From Sphingobium nicotianae (GTDB lineage: Bacteria > Pseudomonadota > Alphaproteobacteria > Sphingomonadales > Sphingomonadaceae): a stretch of 64,000 nt of DNA. Below are positions 54,961 through 63,803 of this stretch, in pieces. The notes under the pieces are model-generated. The model did no database searches, was not told the origin of the DNA, and saw only the letters and a list, made by a program, of their open reading frames with translations. The position numbers were made by a program, and so were the translations under genes. The first letter of the stretch is position 1. Every line of letters starts with the position of its first letter. The stretch lies in NCBI RefSeq assembly GCF_018603885.1, contig NZ_JAHGAW010000002.1, positions 62,001 through 126,000 on the forward strand, read 5' to 3'.

Positions 54961-55923
54961 TTATGCGCCGGTGGATGCCGGTCGCTGCCAGAGCGCCGGG
55001 TCGCGCGGCGTATCGGGATAGAGCCGGTGGCGGCTGGCGGATTGACCGGCCGCCTGCATCAGCCAGCCGAGCTTCTCCCACTTGCTGGTATGGACGCGCG
55101 CGGTGAGTGCGGCGGCGGGATCGGCGGCGACGTGGCGCGCGATGCCGCCATAGATGCCGGCAGCCGCGAGCACGGCCCAGGCGCAGCGAAACGGGAGGGC
55201 GGGGGTGCCGCGCCGGGCGCTCTCCTCGTAGCGCGCGGCGAGGCCGGCGACGCGGCCGGCGAGGACTGCCAGGGCGGGGCGGGTCGCGGGTGCCATCGGG
55301 TCCGCCGCGTCGATGCCGGCTTCGGCGAGCCAGTCGGAAGGCAGGTAGCAGCGTCCGGCCGCGGCATCCTCGGCGATGTCGCGCGCGATGTTGGCGAGCT
55401 GGAAGGCGAGGCCGAGATCGCAGGCGCGGGTGAGCGTGGCCTCGTCGTCCGGCGCGACGCCCATGACGATCGCCATCATGCAGCCGACCGCGCCGGCGAC
55501 ATGATAGCAATAGCGCATGAGGTCGCCCTGCGTGCGTGGGCGCCAGCCGGCCGCATCAAGCGCGAAGCCGCCGATGAGATCGTCCATGTAGCGACGCGGC
55601 AGGGCGACTTCCGCCGCGACCAAAGCGACGCCGGCGAAGGCGGGATCGTCGAGGCCCGCTTTGCCGGCCAGGGCCCGCTCGGTGCGGTCCTGAATGTCGG
55701 CCAGGCGGACACGGCTGTCGTCGGTCGCATGCATCGTGCCGCCATGGTCCTGCCCGTCGGCAATGTCGTCGCAGGCGCGACACCAGGCATAGAGCAGCCA
55801 GGCCCGCTCGCGGGTGGTGCGATCGAACAGGCGCGAGGCGGTGCGGAAGCTCTTCGACCCCCGCGCGATGCTGTCGCGGGCGTGGAGGACGAGGGCGGGG
55901 CGGAGGGTTTCGTCCGGCATCAT
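54961..55923 (-). CDS. crtB: Phytoene synthase
   Basis: 320 residues. Joins two geranylgeranyl-PP into phytoene. Both aspartate-rich motifs are present: DDIAD (D52, D53, D56) and ARDIAED (D182, D186). Two adjacent ATGs at 55923/55920. Separated from crtI by a LOG gene and a 33-bp palindromic repeat, so it may be transcribed on its own. Confidence 0.95.
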   Translation of the reverse strand: MMPDETLRPALVLHARDSIARGSKSFRTASRLFDRTTRERAWLLYAWCRACDDIADGQDHGGTMHATDDSRVRLADIQDRTERALAGKAGLDDPAFAGVALVAAEVALPRRYMDDLIGGFALDAAGWRPRTQGDLMRYCYHVAGAVGCMMAIVMGVAPDDEATLTRACDLGLAFQLANIARDIAEDAAAGRCYLPSDWLAEAGIDAADPMAPATRPALAVLAGRVAGLAARYEESARRGTPALPFRCAWAVLAAAGIYGGIARHVAADPAAALTARVHTSKWEKLGWLMQAAGQSASRHRLYPDTPRDPALWQRPASTGA

Positions 55924-55974
55924 AGCCCCTCCCCGTCAGGGAATCGGTGCACAATTCGGACCGACCTCCAACCT

Positions 55975-56083
55975 CTCGTCACCCCGGACTTGATCCGGGG
56001 TCCAGCTGCTCTCTGATAGATCGGCTCGAAAATCCATCGGTTGCGAAGAAAGCTGGACCCCGGATCAAGTCCGGGGTGACGAG
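55975..56083. repeat. Palindromic element with perfect 33-bp arms
   Basis: CTCGTCACCCCGGACTTGAT... (55975-56007) and its exact reverse complement (56051-56083) with a 43-base loop. Lies between crtB and the LOG gene. Confidence 0.9.
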
Positions 56084-56134
56084 GGCAATGACGCAACGAT
56101 CTCCTGAGGGGGACGGACTCAGGAAAATTGCTTT

Positions 56135-56725
56135 TCAAAGCCGCTCCGCCTTCATCGCGAAGATGGTCTCGTGCGGCTCATAGGCTGCCATGGCGTCGAG
56201 CAGGTCGGGGAGGGTGTCGCGGGCGATCAGGATGCCGGCGTGGGGCGGGCGGATGAAGCCCACCTCGATCATCTGTCGGTTGAAGGCGATGAGCTGGTCG
56301 TAGAAGCCGGCGGTGTTGAGCAGGCCAACGGGCTTCCTGTGATAGCCGAGCTGGGCCCAGCTGATCGCTTCCCACAGCTCGTCCATCGTGCCGACGCCGC
56401 CGGGCAGGGTCAGGAAGCCGTCCGACAGGGAGGTGAACAGCGCCTTGCGCGCATGCATGTCCGGCACGACGTGCAGCTCGGTGAGGCCGCGATGGGCGAC
56501 TTCGGCGCCAACCAGCGCCTCGGGAATGACGCCGATCACCTCGCCGCCCGCCGCCATCGCGGAATCCGCGACCATGCCCATCAGCCCGACCTTGCCGCCG
56601 CCATAGACGACGGTGATGCCGCGCTGCGCCAGCAGCGTGCCGGTCTGGCGCGCTGTCTCCATGTAGATGGGGTCGGCGGGGGTCGCCGAGCCGCAATAGA
56701 CGGCGAGGCGCTTGAACGCGGTCAT
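56135..56725 (-). CDS. LOG-family nucleoside 5'-monophosphate phosphoribohydrolase
   Basis: 196 residues; LOG motifs PGGVGTMDELWEAISW and GGGKVGLMG. Family releases base from cytokinin or purine nucleotides. Its ATG overlaps the crtI stop by 4 bases, putting it inside the carotenoid operon. Confidence 0.9.
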   Translation of the reverse strand: MTAFKRLAVYCGSATPADPIYMETARQTGTLLAQRGITVVYGGGKVGLMGMVADSAMAAGGEVIGVIPEALVGAEVAHRGLTELHVVPDMHARKALFTSLSDGFLTLPGGVGTMDELWEAISWAQLGYHRKPVGLLNTAGFYDQLIAFNRQMIEVGFIRPPHAGILIARDTLPDLLDAMAAYEPHETIFAMKAERL

Positions 56726-58200
56726 GCAAAATCCTCCAGCATCAGCGTGGCGGTCGCGCGGGCGGAGCCGACCACGCCGGGGATGCCCGCGCCCGGATGG
56801 GTGCCGGCGCCGACTACATAGAGATTGGAGATGACATCGTCACGATTGTGCGCCCGGAAATAGGCGCTCTGGGTCAGCAGGGGCTCCAGGCTGAAGGCGC
56901 TGCCGAGATGGGCGTTGAGATCGTGCGCGAAATCGGGCGGCGCGTAGGAGAATTTGACCTTGATGCGCGACTTGATGTCCGGGATCAGCCGGCGCTCGAT
57001 CTCGGCGAGGATGCGTTCCTCCATGATCGGGCCGACCTGGCTCCAGTCGACCGGCAGCTTGCCGAGATGCGGCACCGGCGCCAACGCATAGAAGGTCGAG
57101 TGGCCGGGCGGGGCGAGGTCCGGATCGGTGACGGTCGGGTGGTGCAGGTAGAGCGAGAAATCCTCGGCGAGCACGCCATGGTCGTAGATGTCGGTCAGGA
57201 GCTCCCTGTAGCGCGGGCCGAACAGGATCATGTGGTGCGGGATGCCGGGCCAGGTGCCCTCGATGCCGAAATGAACGAGGAACAGGCTGGGGCTCCAGCG
57301 CTTGCGGGCGAGCGCATCGCCGCGGCGGCCGCCGCGGGGGTGGCCGGCGAGCAGATCGGCATAGCTGTGCATGAGATCGGCATTGGTCGCCACCGCGTCC
57401 GCCTCGAAGCGCAGGCCGGCGCGGGTGGTGACGCCGGTCGCGCGATCGCCGACCGTCTCGATCGCGGTGACCGGATCGCCCAGATGCAGCGTGCCGCCGA
57501 GCCGCTCGAAATGGGTGACCATGGCATTGACCAGCGCATTGGTGCCGCCCCTGGCGAACCAGACGCCGCCATCCTTCTCCAGCTTGTGGATCAGCGCATA
57601 GATGGCGCTGGTCGAGAAGGGATTGCCGCCGACCAGCAGGGTGTGGAAGCTGAGCGCCTGGCGCAGCTTCTCGTTGCGCACGAAGCTCGCCACCATCGAA
57701 TAGACCGAGCGCCAGGCCTGGTTCTGGACCATGGCGGGCGCCGCCTTGAGCATCGACTTGAAGTCGAGGAAGGGGACGTGGCCGAGCTCGACATAGCCCT
57801 CGCGATAGACCTCGGCGCTGTAGGCGAGGAACTTCTGGTAGCCGGCGACGTCGGCGGGGTCGAGCTTCGCGATCTCGGCATTGAGGGCGACGTCGTCGTT
57901 GGAATAATCGAAGCTGGTGCCGTCCGGCCAGTTGAGCCGGTAGAAAGGCATGACCGGAAGCAGGGTGACGTCGTCCGCCATGTCGTGACCCGACAGGCGC
58001 CAGAGCTGGGCAAGGCAATCGGGATCGGTGATGACGGTCGGCCCGGCATCGAAGGTGAACCCCTCCTTCTTCCAGACATAGGCACGGCCGCCCGGCCGGT
58101 CGCGGCCCTCGACGATGGTCGTGGCGATGCCGGCCGATTGCAGGCGCAGCGCCAGCGCGAGGCCGCCAAATCCCGCGCCAATGACGACGGCTCTCTTCAT
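56722..58200 (-). CDS. crtI: Phytoene desaturase
   Basis: 492 residues. FAD-binding GAGFGGLALALRLQ at the N-terminus and the CrtI C-terminal signature (VVGAGTHPGAGIPGV). Desaturates phytoene stepwise toward lycopene. Overlaps crtY (58197-58200) and the LOG gene by 4 bases each. Confidence 0.95.
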   Translation of the reverse strand: MKRAVVIGAGFGGLALALRLQSAGIATTIVEGRDRPGGRAYVWKKEGFTFDAGPTVITDPDCLAQLWRLSGHDMADDVTLLPVMPFYRLNWPDGTSFDYSNDDVALNAEIAKLDPADVAGYQKFLAYSAEVYREGYVELGHVPFLDFKSMLKAAPAMVQNQAWRSVYSMVASFVRNEKLRQALSFHTLLVGGNPFSTSAIYALIHKLEKDGGVWFARGGTNALVNAMVTHFERLGGTLHLGDPVTAIETVGDRATGVTTRAGLRFEADAVATNADLMHSYADLLAGHPRGGRRGDALARKRWSPSLFLVHFGIEGTWPGIPHHMILFGPRYRELLTDIYDHGVLAEDFSLYLHHPTVTDPDLAPPGHSTFYALAPVPHLGKLPVDWSQVGPIMEERILAEIERRLIPDIKSRIKVKFSYAPPDFAHDLNAHLGSAFSLEPLLTQSAYFRAHNRDDVISNLYVVGAGTHPGAGIPGVVGSARATATLMLEDFA

Positions 58201-59363
58201 GTGCGGATAGCTCCAAGGGCGTGAATCGCGCGTCCGATCGGCACCGGCGGCTTGCCGATGAGGATACGCAGTTTGTCGGCGAAGGTCGATTGGCCCGCAT
58301 AAAAGCGGCTGATGAGCGCCGGGTCAAGCCGGTAGAAGCGCGCCAGCACGCGCCAGCGCTCGGCCGGCCCGGCGGCGCGGAAGAGGAGCGTGGAGAGCAT
58401 CCGGTAGAAGGCCTGGCCGCGCCAGTGATCGATCGCGCGAGTGCGGAGCGCCTCGTGCAGCGCCGGGCCGGAAAGGTCGTCCATGGCGGCGGTGGCGAGA
58501 GCGGTGCGCACCGCGTCGGGCAGCGAATAGCCGGTCAGCGCATGGAAGAAGCCGCCGCGCAGGCCGATCTTCGCGACGCCGGGAGACTCCGCTGCCCAGA
58601 GCCGCGCGATGTCGCCGCCCATGCAGACGGGAAGGATGCCGGTCTCCTCATCGCCCGACGGCGCGCCCGCCCAGCCCTGCGCCTGCGCATAAGCGGCGAT
58701 GCGGACGCGCAGGCCGGGCGCGTCGAGTTCCGGGCCGGTGGTGTAATAGGTGTCCTCGATGAACAGGTCGCGCGCCGAGAGCGGCAGCACATAGACGAAG
58801 CGATAGCCCTCGCTCTGCTCGACGGTCGCGTCCATGATGATCGGCGTGGCGAGGCCGTGCGGCGCGTCGCAGGCCCAGCGCTGGCCGAGGAATTTCTGGT
58901 AGCCGAGATCGAGCGCCGACATGTCGCCTGGCCCGCGCGCGTCGACGACGGCCCCGGCGTGGAGCGTGCTGCCATCCGCCAGGGCGACGGTGGTCGGCGT
59001 CAGGGCCGTCGCGCCCTGCCCGAAGCGGAGCGCGTCCGGCGGCAGGGTCTGGCGCAGGACGGCGTCGAGGCGAGCGCTGGTGAGGCTGGCATAGCCCGCG
59101 TCCAGACTGCGCTCGAAGCCGGGGAAGCGCACGTGATGCCCGCCCCAGCCATGCACGATCAGCGGCTCGATCAGCCAGCGGTCCTTCGCCGCGACGTCTC
59201 CGGCGAAGCAGGACCAGAGGTGATTGCCACCTGCCTGCATCGCTTCCTCGATCAGCACCACCCGCAGCTCTGGCCGCCGGGCGCGCAGGGCGAGCGCGAG
59301 GAGTCCGCCCGCGAGGCCGCCGCCGACGATGGCGAGATCAATCTGGGGGGATCGGGCGCTCAC
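58197..59363 (-). CDS. crtY: Lycopene beta-cyclase
   Basis: 388 residues; dinucleotide-binding IVGGGLAGGLLALAL, and CrtY-type HLWSCF and YVLPLSARDLFIEDTYY text. Makes beta-rings, giving beta-carotene. First gene of a crtY-crtI-LOG unit; diverges from the lipoprotein pair. Confidence 0.95.
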   Translation of the reverse strand: MSARSPQIDLAIVGGGLAGGLLALALRARRPELRVVLIEEAMQAGGNHLWSCFAGDVAAKDRWLIEPLIVHGWGGHHVRFPGFERSLDAGYASLTSARLDAVLRQTLPPDALRFGQGATALTPTTVALADGSTLHAGAVVDARGPGDMSALDLGYQKFLGQRWACDAPHGLATPIIMDATVEQSEGYRFVYVLPLSARDLFIEDTYYTTGPELDAPGLRVRIAAYAQAQGWAGAPSGDEETGILPVCMGGDIARLWAAESPGVAKIGLRGGFFHALTGYSLPDAVRTALATAAMDDLSGPALHEALRTRAIDHWRGQAFYRMLSTLLFRAAGPAERWRVLARFYRLDPALISRFYAGQSTFADKLRILIGKPPVPIGRAIHALGAIRT

Positions 59364-59409
59364 GCGGGATGACTAGCCGAGCGGCGCGCGCTTGGCTATC
59401 GTGACGCTG

Positions 59410-59976
59410 ATGAGCCGTCCGACCTTTCCGCAAAACGCAATCCTGGCGGCTGTGGCGCTCCTCGTCGCCGGGTGCGAGCAATCGCGCGCGCCGGACCCGC
59501 CGCTCAACACCAGCAGGATCAGCGCCAAGATCGTACCGGCCAGCAGCACGGGCCCGATCAGCGCGGGTGGGGTGGATATTCCCCTCAACCTGCCGCAGCC
59601 GGGCATCTATGGCGACGTGACCGACGATAAAGCCAGCGGCACGCGCATCGGGTTCGAGGTCGAGATTCACCGGGGACCGGCCCAGACGGTCGATTTCACC
59701 TCCTGCGAAGGGGAATGCATCGACGTCAATCACGCGGAATATCGGATCGAGGGCAATGCGCTCAGAGTGGCTTATCCGGAAGCGCGGGTGGATGGATTTG
59801 GTCAGACGCTCCCGCCCGTCATGCATAATTTCCGGCTGGCGCGCTCCGGCGACGATGTCGAGATTCAGGCGGCGTGGGTGCCGGGTGGATCGACGATCCT
59901 GAAACGCCTGAACGAACGCTTTGGCCTTCGGCTGGCGGAAGACTATCAGCGCAAAGCGCTGGTCGCGCAGAAATAA
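59410..59976 (+). CDS. Lipoprotein, paralogue 1 of a tandem pair
   Basis: 188 residues with lipobox LLVAGC. Mature motif PGIYGDVTDDKASG, FEVEIHRGPAQTVDFTSCEGEC is shared with the next gene. ATG 59410 lacks a clear ribosome site; an upstream in-frame start is possible. Function unknown. Confidence 0.65.
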   Translation: MSRPTFPQNAILAAVALLVAGCEQSRAPDPPLNTSRISAKIVPASSTGPISAGGVDIPLNLPQPGIYGDVTDDKASGTRIGFEVEIHRGPAQTVDFTSCEGECIDVNHAEYRIEGNALRVAYPEARVDGFGQTLPPVMHNFRLARSGDDVEIQAAWVPGGSTILKRLNERFGLRLAEDYQRKALVAQK

Positions 59977-60042
59977 CGGGCCGCGCCGTCTGGCAGCGGC
60001 CGTCACATCGGTTATCAACCGCAAAAGGGGAGCGTGCCGGCC

Positions 60043-60519
60043 ATGTCAGCGAAGATCGATCCGCGAGGTTGCACCATTCTTGCCGCCGCGCTCCTGCTCG
60101 CCGGCTGCAACGACGGGGCGGCGCCGGCCCCCTCGACCAACACCGCCGAAGCCAAGAGCAACGGCCCGGTTCGCCCCGGCGTCTATGGCAATGTGCATCG
60201 CGGGCCGGACGGCGGGCTCGCCGGCATGGAGGTCGAGGTCCATGAAGCGCATGGCCAGATGATCGAGATCACCCTGTGCGATGGCGCGTGCGGCGCCATT
60301 CATCGCATACCGTACGAGATCGAGGGCGGCGCGATCCGCTTCAACGATCATGATGCGGCCGGGAAGCCGCTTTCGTTCAAGCTGATGCCCAAGGGATCCG
60401 GGGTTGCCGCCGAGGGCGACTGGATCGGCAAGGAACCGGCCCTGCTCGCGCATCTGCCCGCGCGCAACGGCCTGACGATCGCCGAAGAAACGCAGCGACG
60501 CAAGGCGGGCATCAGATAG
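60043..60519 (+). CDS. Lipoprotein, paralogue 2 of a tandem pair
   Basis: 158 residues, lipobox LLLAGC. Shares PGVYGNVHRGPDGG, MEVEVHEAHGQMIEITLCDGACG with the preceding gene. ATG 60043 chosen since GGGGAG lies 10 nt before it; a GTG 9 bases upstream is too close to that site. Confidence 0.68.
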   Translation: MSAKIDPRGCTILAAALLLAGCNDGAAPAPSTNTAEAKSNGPVRPGVYGNVHRGPDGGLAGMEVEVHEAHGQMIEITLCDGACGAIHRIPYEIEGGAIRFNDHDAAGKPLSFKLMPKGSGVAAEGDWIGKEPALLAHLPARNGLTIAEETQRRKAGIR

Positions 60520-60625
60520 GCCGGTTCGAGGGGCGCCTCATCGGCTCCCGCCGAGGCCCTCGGCTATTTCAGCGGATGCAGCCAAGCGGCTGGCGGCGAG
60601 CGGCGCGGGCCCCTATAAGCCGGCC

Positions 60626-61387
60626 ATGTCGCCGCTTGCGCTCATCCTCGTCTCGATGCTCGCAATGACGGGTATCATCGCGCTGCGCTATCTGCTGTCG
60701 AGCGGTGGGTTCGCGCTGGCGACGCGGCTGACGCGGCCGGGACTCTACAAGGGGCTGGACCGGCAGATCGGCGCCGAAATCCGCTGGTCGCTGTGGAGCG
60801 CCCTGATCTTCGGCGTCCCCGCCGGTCTCGTCGCCTGGGGCTGGCAGAACCGGGGCTGGACCCTGATCTACACGGACCTGCGCGACTATCCGCTCTGGTA
60901 CCTGCCGGTGTCGGTGGCCCTTTATCTCTTCGCGCACGACACGTGGTTCTACTGGACGCATCGCGCGATGCACCGCCCGGCTTTGTTCCGCGTCGCGCAT
61001 GCCGTCCATCATGCCAGCCGCCCGCCGACGGCGTGGGCGGCGATGAGCTTCCACCCGTGGGAGGCGCTGACCGGCGCGGTGGTCATCCCGGCGCTTGTGT
61101 TCGTCATCCCGATCCATGTCGCCGCGCTCGGCCTCGTGCTGACGATCATGACGGTGATGGGCGTCACCAATCATATGGGCTGGGAGATGTTTCCGCGTTG
61201 GCTGGTCCACGGGCGGGCGGGGCGCTGGCTGATCACCGCCTCCCACCATCAGCGGCATCACGACAATTATCGCTGCAACTACGGACTTTATTTCCGGTTC
61301 TGGGATAGGATCTGCGGGACGGACAAGGGGCTGGCGCCGGATTTCGCCACGGCGTCGGCGAGGGCGAGCGGGGCTGCGAAAGGATGA
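60626..61387 (+). CDS. Sterol desaturase / fatty-acid hydroxylase family protein (possible carotenoid hydroxylase)
   Basis: 253 residues with the full histidine-box set: H104, H112, H116 (HDTWFYWTHRAMH), H125, H128, H129 (HAVHHAS), and H207-H212 (HHQRHHDNY), coordinating a di-iron site, in a multi-helix membrane protein. Relatives include sterol, sphingolipid and CrtG-type beta-ring 2-hydroxylases. Nearness to crtYIB suggests a carotenoid, but no CrtG or CrtZ hallmark is decisive. Its stop overlaps the DUF2141 start. Confidence 0.7.
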   Translation: MSPLALILVSMLAMTGIIALRYLLSSGGFALATRLTRPGLYKGLDRQIGAEIRWSLWSALIFGVPAGLVAWGWQNRGWTLIYTDLRDYPLWYLPVSVALYLFAHDTWFYWTHRAMHRPALFRVAHAVHHASRPPTAWAAMSFHPWEALTGAVVIPALVFVIPIHVAALGLVLTIMTVMGVTNHMGWEMFPRWLVHGRAGRWLITASHHQRHHDNYRCNYGLYFRFWDRICGTDKGLAPDFATASARASGAAKG

Positions 61388-61896
61388 GGATGCGGGGCGG
61401 TATCGGAGCGCGGACGATCACGTGCCTGGGGCTGTGCATAGCGGCGCTGTCGGCGGGACCGCGCGCGCAGGCCGCGCCTGTCGTGGCGACCGTGGCGGTC
61501 GCGCCGACCGTGCCAGCGTCGACCCTCGGCGCGCTGGGCGTCCATTTCGAGGGGCTGCGCTCGTCCAAGGGCATGTTGCGCGCCTGCCTGACGCGCAACC
61601 GCGCCTTCTTCCCGAAATGCGAGAAGGACCCGGCGGCATTCAAGCTCAGTGTCGCTGCGGGCCGCGATGCGCGTCTGGCGTTCGGCGATGTGCCGCCGGG
61701 CGACTATGCGCTGCTGGTGCTGCATGACGAGAACAGCAACAACAAGGTCGACACGATGCTCGGCATCCCGCGCGAGGGCGTCGGCTTCTCACGCAACCCC
61801 AAGCTGATGTTCGGGCCGCCGAGCTTCGATGCCGTGCGCATCCACGTGCCCGCCGGGGCGAGCGAGACGGACGTGAAGCTGCAATATTTTCTGTAG
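61384..61896 (+). CDS. DUF2141-family secreted protein
   Basis: 170 residues: signal peptide (LGLCIAALSAGPRAQA) and DUF2141 core (GLRSSKGMLRACL, DVPPGDYALLVLHDENSNNKVDTMLGIPREGVGFS). Partner of the hydroxylase by a 4-base overlap. DUF2141 proteins are often found beside sterol-desaturase-type enzymes; function unknown. Confidence 0.88.
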   Translation: MRMRGGIGARTITCLGLCIAALSAGPRAQAAPVVATVAVAPTVPASTLGALGVHFEGLRSSKGMLRACLTRNRAFFPKCEKDPAAFKLSVAAGRDARLAFGDVPPGDYALLVLHDENSNNKVDTMLGIPREGVGFSRNPKLMFGPPSFDAVRIHVPAGASETDVKLQYFL

Positions 61897-61955
61897 GTTC
61901 TGTGCTCGCCCCAGAAGGGGAAATGGATAGCGTCTGTCCTGTTCGCATGAAGAAG

Positions 61956-62031
61956 TCCGTTCGTGTCGAGCGTAGTCGAGACACGATCAGCGCTGTGCCA
62001 ACGTGTCTCGACTACGCTCGACACGAACGGA
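61956..62031. repeat. Palindromic element with perfect 30-bp arms
   Basis: 61956-61985 and 62002-62031 are exact reverse complements (TCCGTTCGTGTCGAGCGTAG...) around a 16-base loop. Lies within the 265-base gap after the DUF2141 gene. Confidence 0.9.
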
Positions 62032-62161
62032 GGGGGTTTTGCTGACGGGCTTTGGGTTCGGTTGGCGAGGGGGCGGCGTAGCGCCAATACCCCTCTCCAA
62101 GGTCCGCTAGCCGAAATTGTCGGCAAGCTTCGCTATCCTCTCCCCTTTCAGGGGCGAGGAT

Positions 62162-62752
62162 TTAGGGGGTGGTCGTCGTCGCCGGAGCCTGCTGGGCCTG
62201 CTGGGTCTGCTGCTTCTGCTGGGCGGCCTTGCGGGCGGCTTCGGCTTCGTCGGCCTTGGCTTCCTTCTCGATCGCCTCGGATTCTGCATCGAGATTTTTC
62301 AGGCGCTCCTCGCGGGCCTTCTGAACCGCGTCGGACCAGCTGGCGCTGCCGAGCGTGGTCTTGCGCTCTTCGCGGGCGGCCTTGGCGAGTTGCTGGAAGC
62401 AGCCGGTGAAGCCGCCGGCGCCGGTCGGCGAGCAGCTGTTGATGCCCTCGGCGCCGATCGTCTCGAGCGAACGGGCGCGATTCGCCCAGCTCTGCACCTT
62501 GGGATCATTGGGATCGGTGCGCAGTTCCTTGGGGATGCGGTAACGGTCATTGTCCGGCATCCGCGCGCACACGACGATCTCGTCGGCATCGCCCTTGGGG
62601 CAGGGATCATCGCCATAGACGAAGACCTGCTTCACCTTCTCGGTATCGGTCGGGCCGACGCCGGACGTGGGCGCGCCCGGCTGTGCCTGCGCGAAGGCGG
62701 GTGCGCCGATCAGCGTGGCGGCGAGGGCGAAGGCAAGGAAGGGCGCGCGCAT
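62162..62752 (-). CDS. Periplasmic conserved hypothetical protein
   Basis: 196 residues: signal peptide (LAFALAATLIGAPAFAQ), a middle with DADEIVVCARMPDNDRYRIPK and NRARSLETIGAEGIN, and a charged, glutamine-rich C-terminal coiled coil. Typical of a sphingomonad family of unknown role. Confidence 0.65.
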   Translation of the reverse strand: MRAPFLAFALAATLIGAPAFAQAQPGAPTSGVGPTDTEKVKQVFVYGDDPCPKGDADEIVVCARMPDNDRYRIPKELRTDPNDPKVQSWANRARSLETIGAEGINSCSPTGAGGFTGCFQQLAKAAREERKTTLGSASWSDAVQKAREERLKNLDAESEAIEKEAKADEAEAARKAAQQKQQTQQAQQAPATTTTP

Positions 62753-62764
62753 GAATGGTCCTTT

Positions 62765-63316
62765 TCAGATGCGTTGTGATAGGGCGATCGCCGTGCGACA
62801 GCCCAGCCGGATCAGCCCCGACAACAAGGGATAGGCCGGCGCATTTTCAGCACCCGCCGCGATGGCCGTCTCGCGATGCTCGACTTCCTCGGCGCGGAAT
62901 TCCGCGATGGCGCCGGACAGGGCCGGGTCTTCCGGGCCGAGCGCGTCGAGTTGCTTGCCGTAATGATCGTCGATCTCGGTCTCGATCGCGGCGGTGCAGG
63001 CCATGGCGGCCGACGGGCCGAGCAGCGCCGTCGCGGCGCCCAGCGCGAAGCCCGCGACATGCCAGAAGGGCTGCAGGAGCGTGGGGCGGACGCCGCGCTG
63101 CGCCATCATCGCGTCGAAATGCTGGCGGTGGCGCTCTTCCTGCGTCGCCATGCGGGCGATTTCGCGGCTCATCGGGTGCCGGTCGCCGAGCACCGCGAGT
63201 TGCCCTGCATAGATGCGGATCGCGCCATATTCGCCGGCCTGGTCGACGCGCAGCATCGCCGCGCGGTCGGCCCCGCGTTGGCCGGGCCGCGGAGAGGCAG
63301 GGGTGGGAGCGGTCAT
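62765..63316 (-). CDS. coq7: Demethoxyubiquinone hydroxylase
   Basis: 183 residues, di-iron carboxylate helices: DQAGEYGAIRIY, EERHRQHF, EIDDHY, EVEHRE. Hydroxylates demethoxyubiquinone in ubiquinone synthesis. ATG overlaps the dsbB stop. Confidence 0.93.
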   Translation of the reverse strand: MTAPTPASPRPGQRGADRAAMLRVDQAGEYGAIRIYAGQLAVLGDRHPMSREIARMATQEERHRQHFDAMMAQRGVRPTLLQPFWHVAGFALGAATALLGPSAAMACTAAIETEIDDHYGKQLDALGPEDPALSGAIAEFRAEEVEHRETAIAAGAENAPAYPLLSGLIRLGCRTAIALSQRI

Positions 63317-63801
63317 GTCTGGCTCCAGCGGCGCACGAGCAGATAGATGCCGAGGGCGCCGGTGAGCGAGAAGATCGCGTTGAAGCCCGCCAGCGAGACG
63401 CCGAACAGGGTCCATTGCGCAACGTCGCAGCGGATGAGGCGCGCCTTCATGATGGTATCGAGCATCGACTCGCCCGCCGGGCGGGCATTGGTGGAGCAGG
63501 TCGTGAAGCCTTCCCACCAATGATATTCGACACCGGCGTGGAAGACGCCGATCGCTCCGCTGGTGGCGATGAAGAAGGCGGCGAGCAGGGTGAAGACCGC
63601 GCTGGCGAAATGATTGCGGCGCAGGAAGATCGCGGCAAGCGCCGCGCCGATGGCGGCCAGATGCGGCCAGCGCTGCCACATGCACATCTCGCACGGGAAA
63701 AGCCCGCCGAGATATTGCGAGCCGATGGCGCCGCCGAGGAGCGCGGTCGGCAGCAGGATCGCCACCAGCCGGGCACGGGACAGATGGATGTCGCGGCGCA
63801 T
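63313..63801 (-). CDS. dsbB: Disulfide bond formation protein B
   Basis: 162 residues, four membrane helices; redox pairs C37-x2-C40 (CEMC) and C102/C125. Re-oxidises DsbA with quinone; fits with the two DsbA-like genes at 40-42 kb. Upstream of coq7 in the same unit. Confidence 0.9.
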   Translation of the reverse strand: MRRDIHLSRARLVAILLPTALLGGAIGSQYLGGLFPCEMCMWQRWPHLAAIGAALAAIFLRRNHFASAVFTLLAAFFIATSGAIGVFHAGVEYHWWEGFTTCSTNARPAGESMLDTIMKARLIRCDVAQWTLFGVSLAGFNAIFSLTGALGIYLLVRRWSQT

Positions 63802-63803
63802 CG

